Shown here piece after piece: positions 44,727-52,511 of a stretch of DNA of 54,810 nucleotides. The notes under the pieces were generated by a model. That model was not told the DNA's origin. It made no database searches and saw only the letters and a program-made list of their open reading frames with translations. Source of the DNA: Opitutus sp. GTDB lineage: Bacteria; Verrucomicrobiota; Verrucomicrobiia; Opitutales; Opitutaceae. A program made the translations under genes and the position numbers. The DNA lies in NCBI GenBank assembly GCA_013821985.1, contig PNJQ01000015.1, forward strand, positions 1 through 54,810. The letters are read 5' to 3'. Numbering within the stretch: position 1 is the first letter of the stretch; every line of letters starts with the position of its first letter.

Positions 44727-46153
44727 GATTGAATTCGTCTGCGACCATTGTCCTTACCGCGCTGCTCTCCTGCGAACCGCAGGCGTTTGCCGCGGGGACG
44801 CGGCAACCGAATTTCATCGTCATCTACGCGGACGATTTGCGCGCCGACGGGCTGAGCGGATTGGGCGGGCCGGCACCGACGCCAAACCTTGATCGACTGC
44901 TGGCGCGAAGTATGCGCTTTCCGCACGCCATGGTCGTTTCGCCGCTCTGCACGCCCAGCCGCGCGCAGTTGCTCACCGGTCGATACAGCTCTCAAAACGG
45001 CGTGGCGGAACTTCCTCCCGAAAAGCCCGGCGACACCGCGCCGCGCCGCACGCGTTTCAACGCGGGTGAACCCTTACTGCCGGAATTGCTGCGTGCCGGC
45101 GGCTACATCACTGGCGTGGTCGGAAAGTGGCACATCGACAACGCTCCGGAAACGTGCGGCTTCGATTTCGTGCGCACCGTTTACGGCAATGGTGATTACT
45201 ACGATCAAAGCTACACCGACGAAGATGGCCGGCGCCATCCCACGACAGGCCACGTTGAGGATGCCAACGCCGCGTTCGGTAGCGAATTCCTCGCGCACGC
45301 GCACGCTGCGAAAAAGCCCTTCTTTCTTTTCTACAACACCCGCGCGCCGCACATGGACAGCCGTTATTCATGGCCCTCCGAAGCGGCAACACGTGCTCGC
45401 TTGTCGGACGAGCGGTTTCACCTACCTGAGACCCTCGACGGGTCGCTCGAGGGCAAGCCCTCCTATCTGGAGGCGGGTCGGAATCGCACGCAGGCAATGC
45501 GCTATGGTTACGAAGATCCGGCGCGCGTGCGGCAGCACCAGCAGGAGTATTACGCGACCATCGTCGAACTTGACGCGAAGATTCAGCGGTTGCTCGATGC
45601 TATCGAGCGCGAAGACCTCGCCGATTCGACTTACATTGTCTTCATGGGCGACAACGGGTGGTTTCTCGGCGAACACCTCTTCACGAGCAAGGTGCTCGCC
45701 TACGAAGCTTCGGTGCGCGTGCCGCTGTTCATTTCCGGACCGGGCATTGGACCCGGCAGTTCGGTCGAGCTCGCCACGAATCTCGACATCGCTCCCACGC
45801 TTCTCGATTGGGCAGGCGTCGCGGTGCCGGATAAGGTTTACGGTCGCAGCCTCCGCTCTGCGGTTTCATCCGGCGGGGGTGCGCTACGCAACGCGGTGCT
45901 TTACGAAATGGCGCCTGCGCCGGACACCGCCCGAAACCCCTTCATCCAAGCCTTGCGCACGGACACGATGAAGCTTATTCGCACCTACCGCACGGGGAGT
46001 GAAACAGATGTCGAGTTTGTCGAACTCTACGATTTAGCGCGCGACCCCCAGGAGCGGCACAATCTGGCCGATTACCCCGAATTTGCTGCGCGGCTAAAAG
46101 AGATAAACGAACGGATGGACCAGGAGATCGAAGCGGTCGCCCGCGGTCGCTGA
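44723..46153 (+). CDS. Type I sulfatase
   Basis: A 476-aa exported sulfatase. A signal peptide (MRLNSSATIVLTALLSCEPQAFAAG) precedes NFIVIYADDLRADGLSG with metal ligands D37 and D38. Formylglycine precursor C76 is in VVSPLCTPSRAQLLTGRY. Also present are GVVGKWHID, FLFYNTRAPHMDSRYSW and VFMGDNGWFLGEHLFTSKV (metal and active-site residues). The C-terminus has VELYDLARDPQERHNLAD. It is a different branch from the sulfatase at 39051, so two distinct sulfate esters may be removed. It starts inside the oxidoreductase stop and is followed 10 nt later by a phosphoesterase gene. Confidence 0.9.
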   Translation: MRLNSSATIVLTALLSCEPQAFAAGTRQPNFIVIYADDLRADGLSGLGGPAPTPNLDRLLARSMRFPHAMVVSPLCTPSRAQLLTGRYSSQNGVAELPPEKPGDTAPRRTRFNAGEPLLPELLRAGGYITGVVGKWHIDNAPETCGFDFVRTVYGNGDYYDQSYTDEDGRRHPTTGHVEDANAAFGSEFLAHAHAAKKPFFLFYNTRAPHMDSRYSWPSEAATRARLSDERFHLPETLDGSLEGKPSYLEAGRNRTQAMRYGYEDPARVRQHQQEYYATIVELDAKIQRLLDAIEREDLADSTYIVFMGDNGWFLGEHLFTSKVLAYEASVRVPLFISGPGIGPGSSVELATNLDIAPTLLDWAGVAVPDKVYGRSLRSAVSSGGGALRNAVLYEMAPAPDTARNPFIQALRTDTMKLIRTYRTGSETDVEFVELYDLARDPQERHNLADYPEFAARLKEINERMDQEIEAVARGR

Positions 46154-46163
46154 CATTTTTCCC

Positions 46164-47237
46164 ATGAACATCACACGTCGTGATTTTGCCAAACTGGCGG
46201 CGGTCCTTCTACCGCTGGGCCTTGCTCGGACGACCGCCGCGGGAAAGACTGCTGCTTTCGAAGCCGGCCCTGTCGGCACGCTACCTCGTGGGCTGGAGCG
46301 CGTGCCGCAGACACCATTTGATGGACCAGAGGGTGCATGGACACTGGTGGCCATTCCCGACAGCCAGCATGATGCGGCTTTTTATCCCGAAATTTTCCAG
46401 CGTCAGATGGAATGGATCGCTGCGCACAAAGACAGTCACCGGATTCGTATGGCGCTGCACGAAGGCGATATCACCGACGACAACGGCGTTCGCCAGTGGG
46501 GTCGCGTGCGCAAAGGAATGGACAGTCTGCGCGACGCACGCGTGCCGTTCTCGGTCACCACGGGCAATCACGATTTCGAGCACGTGGACGGAAAACTGAT
46601 CAGCCGGTCGACTCGGTTGAACGAATTTTTTGGCGAAAAGGATTACGCTGCCAGCGCGGTGTTCGGGTTGCATGCGCCTGGCAGGGTGGAGAACAGCTGG
46701 CACGAACTCGAAACGAACTGGGGTCGGCTGCTGGTCCTCTCGCTTGAGTTTGGTCCGCCGTTGGAAGTGTTGCGCTGGGCCCGCGAGGTGATCGCCGCGC
46801 GACGCCCGGCCCGCACAATCATGGTGACGCACGCTTACCTGCATCAGGACGGCAGCCGCTACGATTTTGAAGCCAAGGGAGATAAACAATCCGCCACTCC
46901 GCGGGGCTATGCGATTCCCGGTATCACGGATGGCGAGATTGTGTGGCGGGAACTGGTGCAGCACGAGGATTCCATCCGGCTGGTGCTGTGCGGTCACACG
47001 ATTGGCAACGGTGCCGCCTATCTGGCTAGCCGTAATCTGGCGGGGAACGTCTGCCATCAGGTGATGGCAAACTACCAAATGCAGGTGCGCCCGGCGCGCG
47101 GACACGGCAGCGGTGGATTCCTGCTCTTGCTACAGTTTCATCCCGATCGGCGCACTGTGGCGCTGCGCACCTATTCTCCCTGGTATAATGTTTGGCTCGA
47201 CGGGCCGGCTCAGCGTTTCGAAATCGATCTCACATGA
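46164..47237 (+). CDS. Tat-exported calcineurin-like metallophosphoesterase
   Basis: A 357-aa two-metal phosphoesterase. A twin-arginine signal (ITRRDFAKLAAVLLPLGLA) predicts folded export. The metal motifs are IPDSQH (D66 and H69), EGDITDD (101-106), TGNHDFEH (133-140), MVTHAYLH and CGHTIGNG. Spacing in the first motif is D-x-x-H rather than the usual D-x-H, as in a subset of the family. A phosphatase or phosphodiesterase role fits the surrounding genes. It starts after ATTTTTCCC and its stop overlaps the PAP2 gene start. Confidence 0.87.
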   Translation: MNITRRDFAKLAAVLLPLGLARTTAAGKTAAFEAGPVGTLPRGLERVPQTPFDGPEGAWTLVAIPDSQHDAAFYPEIFQRQMEWIAAHKDSHRIRMALHEGDITDDNGVRQWGRVRKGMDSLRDARVPFSVTTGNHDFEHVDGKLISRSTRLNEFFGEKDYAASAVFGLHAPGRVENSWHELETNWGRLLVLSLEFGPPLEVLRWAREVIAARRPARTIMVTHAYLHQDGSRYDFEAKGDKQSATPRGYAIPGITDGEIVWRELVQHEDSIRLVLCGHTIGNGAAYLASRNLAGNVCHQVMANYQMQVRPARGHGSGGFLLLLQFHPDRRTVALRTYSPWYNVWLDGPAQRFEIDLT

Positions 47238-47950
47238 ACAACTGCCACTTCGCTATCCGGAGCCGCGGTGGTCTCTGGTTTGCCCTTTTTCTCGCCGTCA
47301 CGCTGCTGCGTGGAGCAACCTATCTGGACGATGGATTCATCGCCACTTTCGCTGAGGTGCCGCCGCCTCCCACGGATGATTCGCCCGCGGGCTTGGCCGA
47401 CTTGCAGACTGTCCTGCACGTCCAGGCCGATCGGACGTCCGCTCAGGTGTCCCGCGCCCAGCGGGTCGCCCCGCATACGCCATTCCTCATGGGAGAAGCG
47501 GTTTTTGGCGCGTGGTTTCAGGCGAAAAATATTCCGCGGACGGCGGCAATTATGAAGACGGTTTGGGATGAGAGTAACCAGGTCAGCGGGAGGTTGAAAA
47601 AGCAGTGGAGTCGCGCACGACCCCCGCAGCGCGACCCGCGGGTGCAACCCTGCGTCGCGGTGCCGGCCGACTCTTCCTATCCAAGCGGTCACGCGAGCAA
47701 CGCCGCGGTTTGGGCGGCGATTTTCAGCGCCGCTTTCCCAGAAAAGGCTGACGCCTTTGCCGCGCAGGCGCAGGAGACGGCGTGGGCGCGTGTGCTCGGC
47801 GGAGCGCATTTCCCCTCCGATACTCAGGCGGGCCGAATGCTCGGCGAGGCGATCGCCCGTCGAATGCTGGCCAGTCCGGCGATGCGGGAGGCCTTGAAGG
47901 AAATGCAGGCGGAGGTCGCGGCATTGCAGGCGCGGCAGGGCGGGAGCTAA
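47234..47950 (+). CDS. Exported PAP2 / class A acid phosphatase
   Basis: A 238-aa periplasmic phosphatase with an N-terminal signal sequence (GLWFALFLAVTLLRGA). All three parts of the vanadate-haloperoxidase-like motif are present: K122-x6-R129-P130 (KKQWSRARPP), PSGH (150-153) and R186 with H192 and D196 (ARVLGGAHFPSD). Layout matches class A bacterial non-specific acid phosphatases such as PhoN. The ATG overlaps the preceding stop, and the FGGY kinase gene follows after 9 nt. It would release inorganic phosphate from products of the phosphodiesterases. Confidence 0.9.
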   Translation: MNNCHFAIRSRGGLWFALFLAVTLLRGATYLDDGFIATFAEVPPPPTDDSPAGLADLQTVLHVQADRTSAQVSRAQRVAPHTPFLMGEAVFGAWFQAKNIPRTAAIMKTVWDESNQVSGRLKKQWSRARPPQRDPRVQPCVAVPADSSYPSGHASNAAVWAAIFSAAFPEKADAFAAQAQETAWARVLGGAHFPSDTQAGRMLGEAIARRMLASPAMREALKEMQAEVAALQARQGGS

Positions 47951-47959
47951 GGTTGCGTC

Positions 47960-49519
47960 ATGGCCATCGTGGCAGGCATTGATTTTGGGACCCAGAGTGT
48001 GCGCGTGTCGCTCGTCGACTCGCAGCGCGGTCGGGTGGGCGGAGCATCGGCGGCATATCCCGTGTTACGCGTAGCAGGGAATCCTGATCACGCCACCCAG
48101 CGGCACAGCGACCACGTCACGGCGCTGGTGCAAGCAATGCGGGCGGCGTTGGCGTCGGCCGGAATCGACGGACATGAAATCGCAGCGCTCGCGGTGGATT
48201 CGACAGGTTCGACGGTAATGCCGGTCGATGCGTCGCTGGCGCCCTTGGGCGACTACTACCTTTGGTGTGATCACCGTGCGGCCAAGGAGGCGGCGGAGAT
48301 CACTGCGGTCGCCCGAGCCCGGAACTTGGAGGCTCTGCGCTGGTATGGCGGAGTCTATTCCTCCGAGATGGCATGGGCGAAGGTGCTGCATTGGCTGCGT
48401 CACAATCCCGGTGAGCGCACGCATTTCGCGACCGCGGTCGAGCACTGTGACTTCATCGTGGCGATGCTGTGCGGAGTCGAGCGGGTGGAGGATTTGCCGC
48501 GCAGTGTCTGTGCGGCCGGCCACAAATGGCTGTGGCAGGAAGCGACCGGCGGCTTGCCGGACGAGGAATTTTTCTGCGCGGTCGATCCGTTGCTCGCGGG
48601 AGTGCGCGAGCGATTCGGCACGCATTTTGGGGCCTCGGACCGCTTGGCCGGGAGGCTCTGTACGGAATGGGCGGAAAAGCTCGGCTTGCGCGCGAGTCTC
48701 CCGATTCCCTTCGCCGGTTTGGATGCGCATTGGGATGCGATCGGTTCCGGGATCGCCGATGGTGATATCGTCAATGTCGTCGGCACCTCCACTTGTGTGA
48801 TGGCGGTCGTGAGAGACACGCAGCCCATCGAGGGAATCTTCGGGATCGTGCCCGGCTCCGTGCATCCCGCGCGGTTCGGCATCGAGGCCGGAATGTCGGC
48901 CGCCGGTGATATCTTCGAAGCCATCGCGCGTCGGGCGGGCACAACGGTCGCGGCACTCGCGGAAGGACTGGAGCACTACCAGGCGGGCCAGACGGGATTG
49001 TTACGGCTCACGTGGGACCACGGGGACCGCAATGTCCTTTCGAACCCGACGCTCAGCGGCGTGACGCTTGGCTGGCGGCTTTCGCACGAGGCGCGCGATG
49101 AGTTGTTCGCCGCGATGGAAGGCACCGCTTTTCACACTCGGATCATCTTGGAGCGGTTGGAGGAAAACGGGGTGGAGGTCCGTCGCGTGATTAATGGCGG
49201 CGGCATTTCCCGCCGGAGCAAGGTTCTGAATCAAGTTTTCGCGAACGTGCTCAACAAGCCGGTCCTCGTGCCGGAAACGGATGTGACGAGTTTGGGCTCA
49301 GCGATCTTTGCCCTACTGGCGGCAGGTGCCTACTCGTCGGTCGAGGCCGCGCAAAAAGCCCTGTGCCCGAGATATCATATTTACGACCCTGAGTGCTCGT
49401 CCGTCATACGATACGAGGCGCTGTTTGCCCTCTACCGGCGCCTGTATTTTGGGTGGGGAGCTGATCGGGCTTCACCGCTCCATTTGCTGGATGAGTTGAC
49501 ACGGAGGATCACGTTTTAG
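47960..49519 (+). CDS. FGGY-family carbohydrate kinase, ribulokinase-like
   Basis: A 519-aa cytoplasmic sugar kinase. N-terminal GIDFGTQSVRVSLVD (phosphate-binding loop), LAVDSTGSTVMPVD, YYLWCDHRA and FAGLDAHWDAIGSG (catalytic Asp before the A-H) resemble AraB-type ribulokinases. The C-terminal half has VVGTSTCVM, GIEAGMSAAGDIF and RRVINGGGISRRSKVLNQVFANVLNKPV. The probable substrate is a ketopentose or related polyol. It is the last gene of the rightward arm. With AraM- and AraL-like genes in the opposite arm, the locus recalls the Bacillus ara operon, but no araA or araD is present. Confidence 0.85.
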   Translation: MAIVAGIDFGTQSVRVSLVDSQRGRVGGASAAYPVLRVAGNPDHATQRHSDHVTALVQAMRAALASAGIDGHEIAALAVDSTGSTVMPVDASLAPLGDYYLWCDHRAAKEAAEITAVARARNLEALRWYGGVYSSEMAWAKVLHWLRHNPGERTHFATAVEHCDFIVAMLCGVERVEDLPRSVCAAGHKWLWQEATGGLPDEEFFCAVDPLLAGVRERFGTHFGASDRLAGRLCTEWAEKLGLRASLPIPFAGLDAHWDAIGSGIADGDIVNVVGTSTCVMAVVRDTQPIEGIFGIVPGSVHPARFGIEAGMSAAGDIFEAIARRAGTTVAALAEGLEHYQAGQTGLLRLTWDHGDRNVLSNPTLSGVTLGWRLSHEARDELFAAMEGTAFHTRIILERLEENGVEVRRVINGGGISRRSKVLNQVFANVLNKPVLVPETDVTSLGSAIFALLAAGAYSSVEAAQKALCPRYHIYDPECSSVIRYEALFALYRRLYFGWGADRASPLHLLDELTRRITF

Positions 49520-49538
49520 GCTCGGCAAAGCGGCGGAA

Positions 49539-49580
49539 CGGGGACGGGCGTCTGAGAGGGGCGGGCGGGACTTAAGTCCC
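49539..49580. repeat. Dispersed repeat copy ending in a perfect palindrome
   Basis: This contains GCGTCTGAGAGG then GCGGGCGG, matching 29088-29124 with few differences. It runs into the perfect 14-bp palindrome GGGACTTAAGTCCC (49567-49580). It lies between the kinase gene and the five-gene recombinase cluster and might mark the cluster's left boundary. Confidence 0.5.
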
Positions 49581-49641
49581 AATTATCCGGAAAATATCCC
49601 GACCGCGGCGCTCGCCCGCGCGCGTGGCCTGCGGCCGATCC

Positions 49642-49647
49642 GCATCT
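49642..49647 (+). promoter_or_regulatory. GCATCT motif 1
   Basis: Hexamer GCATCT 7 nt before the start codon of the metallophosphoesterase gene. First of five such sites in a row. Confidence 0.6.
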
Positions 49648-49654
49648 GGGTGCC

Positions 49655-50305
49655 ATGCTCCTCCTGCACCTCTCGGATATCCACGGCCATCTGCCTTGGT
49701 ATCGTCATCTGCATCGCCTCGCGCGGCACTTCGATCTGGTCGTGATCACGGGCGACCTGCTCGACCGCGAAGAGGATGCTCCTGCCGTGGGCGAAATCCT
49801 CGCCACGCTGCCCGCCCCGCTCGCGGTCTGCTCGGGCAATCACGAAGGCCGTCTCGGTACGGCCTGGCTGCCGACCGCCTGGCACGGCGATGGGGCCGCC
49901 TTCGAATTCGGCGGTCGGCGGTGGCGCTGCCTGCCTTGGGCGGAGCCGCTGCCGGCGGACCGCGGCGCCGGAGAAATCTGGCTCAGTCACGCCCCGCCCA
50001 GCCGCAGCCACGTGGCGGTGAGCCGCTACGGCTTCGATTTTGGCGACGACGAACTGGGCGCGCTCTGCCGGCGCGGGCGGGGACCGGCGCTCGTCCTGTG
50101 CGGGCACGTGCACACCCCGCGGCACTGGCAGGACCGCATCGGAGGCACGCTCGCGTTGAATCCCGGGTCCGACCGCAGGGCGCCGCTTCCTCCCTTCAAC
50201 GTCGTCGACCTGCGGCGGGGAATCGTGACGCATCACCGCAACGGTCACCGGCGGGAGCAGACGGCGCTCTTCGCCCGGGGTGGCTTTCCGTGGCCGCCGC
50301 GTTGA
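49655..50305 (+). CDS. Cytoplasmic metallophosphoesterase, first gene of recombinase cluster
   Basis: A 216-aa calcineurin-like phosphoesterase with no signal peptide. All metal motifs are present: SDIHGH (D8, H10), TGDLLDRE (D34, D37), SGNHEG (N62, H63), SHAPPSRSH (H112) and CGHVHTP (H151, H153). The size fits the YfcE-like/Icc-like small branch, which acts on phosphodiesters or cyclic nucleotides. GCATCT precedes the start by 7 nt. It is 16 nt upstream of a membrane protein gene in a packed five-gene unit. In that setting it might act on a nucleic-acid end or a signalling nucleotide, which is speculation. Confidence 0.85.
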   Translation: MLLLHLSDIHGHLPWYRHLHRLARHFDLVVITGDLLDREEDAPAVGEILATLPAPLAVCSGNHEGRLGTAWLPTAWHGDGAAFEFGGRRWRCLPWAEPLPADRGAGEIWLSHAPPSRSHVAVSRYGFDFGDDELGALCRRGRGPALVLCGHVHTPRHWQDRIGGTLALNPGSDRRAPLPPFNVVDLRRGIVTHHRNGHRREQTALFARGGFPWPPR

Positions 50306-50307
50306 AC

Positions 50308-50313
50308 GCATCT
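50308..50313 (+). promoter_or_regulatory. GCATCT motif 2
   Basis: Hexamer GCATCT 8 nt before the GTG start of the membrane protein gene, 2 nt after the preceding stop. Confidence 0.6.
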
Positions 50314-50321
50314 GCATCCCA

Positions 50322-50954
50322 GTGAAAACCTACTACGTCGTTTCGAGAAATTCGGCCCAAGGTCAGGCCCAAGCCGCCTGCACCCTGCTCGTTCCCTTCT
50401 TTCTGTTCGTCTACCTGCCGCTCGTGGCGATCGCGGGTCTCTTCGAGGCCGTGCAGCTGCACTGCGAACACTATGCCTCCGCGGGGTGGCGGATCTACGA
50501 GCCATTCCCGTGGCTCTGCGCGAAGCTCGGCCTGCACCACCTGCCCGAGTGGGCGCCATTCGCGCGCATGGAGCGGGGCTGGAACCTCCTCGTCCTCACC
50601 GTCCTCGCGCCGCTGGTGGCCGCGATTGCGGCGCTGTTCCTCTATTCCTTCGTGCTGCGTTTCGGGCTCGGGGTGGCGGCGCTGTTCGCCCACCTCCGCC
50701 TCACGCCCTGGCCGAATTTGGACCTCGTCCTCTGGCCCGTGCTCGCGGCGTTCCTGCAGAACCGGTGGGTGGACCAATTTCTAATCCGCCTCGAAAGACG
50801 CGGACGCTGGCGACTGGCCGCGCGAATCCGGCACGGGAGCGTGAACGCGGCGGTCGTCGCGGGTGCGGCGCTGTTCCTCCCATTTGGCGCGCCGCTTTTG
50901 TTCTACGCCGTGCTCGCCGCCGCCCATCGCCTCGTCCTGTGGCTCTTCGCCTGA
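50322..50954 (+). CDS. Hypothetical multi-pass membrane protein
   Basis: A 210-aa protein from a GTG start (VKTYYVVSRN), chosen because it has the same GCATCT spacing as its neighbours; an upstream ATG lies inside the previous gene. Hydrophobic segments are at about 21-44 (TLLVPFFLFVYLPLVAIAGLFEAV), 88-124 (two helices) and 174-209 (two helices). A Trp-rich linker (WRIYEPFPWLCAKLGLHHLPEW) lies between the first two. A basic patch (RLERRGRWRLAARIRHG) sits near 156-172 and probably faces the cytoplasm. No family is recognised. Placement among recombinase and ATPase genes suggests a membrane anchor or effector, unproven. Confidence 0.7.
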   Translation: MKTYYVVSRNSAQGQAQAACTLLVPFFLFVYLPLVAIAGLFEAVQLHCEHYASAGWRIYEPFPWLCAKLGLHHLPEWAPFARMERGWNLLVLTVLAPLVAAIAALFLYSFVLRFGLGVAALFAHLRLTPWPNLDLVLWPVLAAFLQNRWVDQFLIRLERRGRWRLAARIRHGSVNAAVVAGAALFLPFGAPLLFYAVLAAAHRLVLWLFA

Positions 50955-50956
50955 GC

Positions 50957-50962
50957 GCATCT
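50957..50962 (+). promoter_or_regulatory. GCATCT motif 3
   Basis: Hexamer GCATCT 9 nt before the first recombinase gene's ATG, 2 nt after the preceding stop. Confidence 0.6.
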
Positions 50963-50971
50963 GTGAACCCA

Positions 50972-51628
50972 ATGAGAAACCGTGCTCGTCGTCCTCTCAC
51001 CGCCGCGGAGGAACAACGCCTCCTCGCCGTCGCGCGCCAGCATCCCTCGACCCGCGACCGCGCGCTGGTCCTGACCCAGCTCTACACCGGTTTCCGCATT
51101 GCCGAAGTCCTTTCGCTGCGGGTCGGAAGCGTGCGGCGGAATGGCCGGCTGCTGCCGCGCATCGGAGTGAAGCCGCGTTTCCTCAAGGGCAAACGCGGAT
51201 GCACGCGTTGGGTGCCGGTCACGTCCGAACTGCACGCCACCCTCGAACTCCATCTGCAGAGAATGGAGGCCGACTCGCAGGCGGCAGGATTGGGTGCGTT
51301 GTCGGACGATTGCCCGCTCTTCCTGCGCGTTCCCTTGGGGGAAGGTGCACCCGAATCACTCTCCACCGGGGCGGCGCGGAAAATCTTCGCGCGCCTGTTC
51401 GCGCAGGCCCGCTGCCGCAACGACGGGCGGTTGGGCACGCACACGCTGAGAAAAACCTTCGCCCGGAAAGTGCACGAGCTTTCCGGACACGACATCCACG
51501 TCACCTGCGCCGCGTTGGGCCATTCCTCGATCGCGGTCACCGAGCGCTACCTCGAAGCCGACGCCCGCGAGGTGGCGCGCCTCATCCGCAAAGCCGACTG
51601 GACCCGCCGCCCGCGGCACGCGGCCTGA
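50972..51628 (+). CDS. Minimal tyrosine recombinase 1
   Basis: A 218-aa site-specific recombinase consisting almost only of the catalytic domain. Active-site residues are R42 (TGFRIAEVLSL), H157 and R160 (GTHTLRKTFA), H184 (LGHSSIAVTERYLE) and nucleophile Y193; a Lys is likely in KGKRG near 73. It lacks the N-terminal core-binding domain of XerC/XerD-type enzymes (about 300 aa) and is in the size class of FimB/FimE invertases. It shares DGRLGTH and LRKTFA with the second recombinase of the cluster, so the two are paralogs. The ATG at 50972 is fixed by the GCATCT spacing. Confidence 0.88.
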   Translation: MRNRARRPLTAAEEQRLLAVARQHPSTRDRALVLTQLYTGFRIAEVLSLRVGSVRRNGRLLPRIGVKPRFLKGKRGCTRWVPVTSELHATLELHLQRMEADSQAAGLGALSDDCPLFLRVPLGEGAPESLSTGAARKIFARLFAQARCRNDGRLGTHTLRKTFARKVHELSGHDIHVTCAALGHSSIAVTERYLEADAREVARLIRKADWTRRPRHAA

Positions 51629-51632
51629 ATTC

Positions 51633-51638
51633 GCATCT
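51633..51638 (+). promoter_or_regulatory. GCATCT motif 4
   Basis: Hexamer GCATCT 9 nt before the ATPase gene's ATG, 4 nt after the preceding stop. Confidence 0.6.
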
Positions 51639-51647
51639 TTGGCCTGC

Positions 51648-52493
51648 ATGAAAAAACTTCCTCTCACCGCATCGCAACGTCACGTGCTCGGCCGCCTCGA
51701 GGCGCTGGCCGCCCTGTATTTTTCCGGGGAGCGCATCGCCGGCGTCCTCCCGCGGACGAGTGCTGTCATCATCGGCGAGTCCGGCACGGGCAAGAGCTTC
51801 CTCGTGGCTCATCTGGGCGAACGCCTGAAACTGAAAGTGCTCAAGGTGACGGTGGGCGACTGGATGGTCGCCGGCGGACGCACCGATCCGTGCACCCTCG
51901 AGACCATCCGGCAGTGGCTCACGACCGGCGAGCGCTTCATCCTGCATGTCGACGAATTGGACAAGGTCCGTGACCAGTCCACGGCGTGGGGACTGGCGAT
52001 GCTGACCGAGATGTTTGGCCTGCTCGACCGGCGGGTTTCGTATCGCGGCAACGCGAAGGAGCCCTGGGGCGCGACGCATGATCGGGCCCTGGCGGAGCGG
52101 GTGTTCATCGTCGGATCCGGCGCTTGGCAGTCGCTCTGGCCGGAGCAAGCGCCGCGTCGCATCGGATTTGTGTTCGCGCCACCCGAACCGAAGTCGGGCG
52201 CAGCCACCGACATCGTGCGCCGCGTGCGGGAAGCGCGCGTCATTCCCGACGAGCTGTTCAACCGCGTGTCAGCAGAGTGGTTGGTCCTCGAGCCGTATAC
52301 GGCGGAGGATTTCCGCGGCATTGCCCACGGGCTGCAACTCTCCACTGAGGAGTTTGACGCGACTGAGGCCGCCGCGTCGGGCCTGAATTTCCGTTACGTG
52401 GAAGCGGCGCTGACCAAGATCGCGCTCGCCCGCCGCGCGCGCGAAGCAGCAGCGGCGAGCCAAGGTGTGCTCTTCCCGCCTGAGACGGTCTGA
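51648..52493 (+). CDS. AAA-type ATPase of recombinase cluster
   Basis: A 281-aa cytoplasmic ATPase. Walker A is GESGTGKS (43-50), Walker B FILHVDELDK with DE at 102-103, and sensor 1 VFIVGSGAW (152-160). A basic stretch with possible arginine-finger or sensor-2 role follows (DIVRRVREARVIPDELFNRV). The C-terminus ends in an alpha-helical Ala/Arg-rich tail. The ATP core resembles DnaC/IstB- or TniB-like helper ATPases of mobile elements, but no specific family is certain. It lies between two recombinase genes with intergenic gaps of 19 and 18 nt. The start at 51648 is preferred over an in-frame TTG 9 nt upstream. Confidence 0.82.
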   Translation: MKKLPLTASQRHVLGRLEALAALYFSGERIAGVLPRTSAVIIGESGTGKSFLVAHLGERLKLKVLKVTVGDWMVAGGRTDPCTLETIRQWLTTGERFILHVDELDKVRDQSTAWGLAMLTEMFGLLDRRVSYRGNAKEPWGATHDRALAERVFIVGSGAWQSLWPEQAPRRIGFVFAPPEPKSGAATDIVRRVREARVIPDELFNRVSAEWLVLEPYTAEDFRGIAHGLQLSTEEFDATEAAASGLNFRYVEAALTKIALARRAREAAAASQGVLFPPETV

Positions 52494-52498
52494 GCGTT

Positions 52499-52504
52499 GC
52501 ATCT
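52499..52504 (+). promoter_or_regulatory. GCATCT motif 5
   Basis: Hexamer GCATCT 7 nt before the second recombinase gene's ATG, 5 nt after the preceding stop. Confidence 0.6.
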
Positions 52505-52511
52505 CTGCGCC

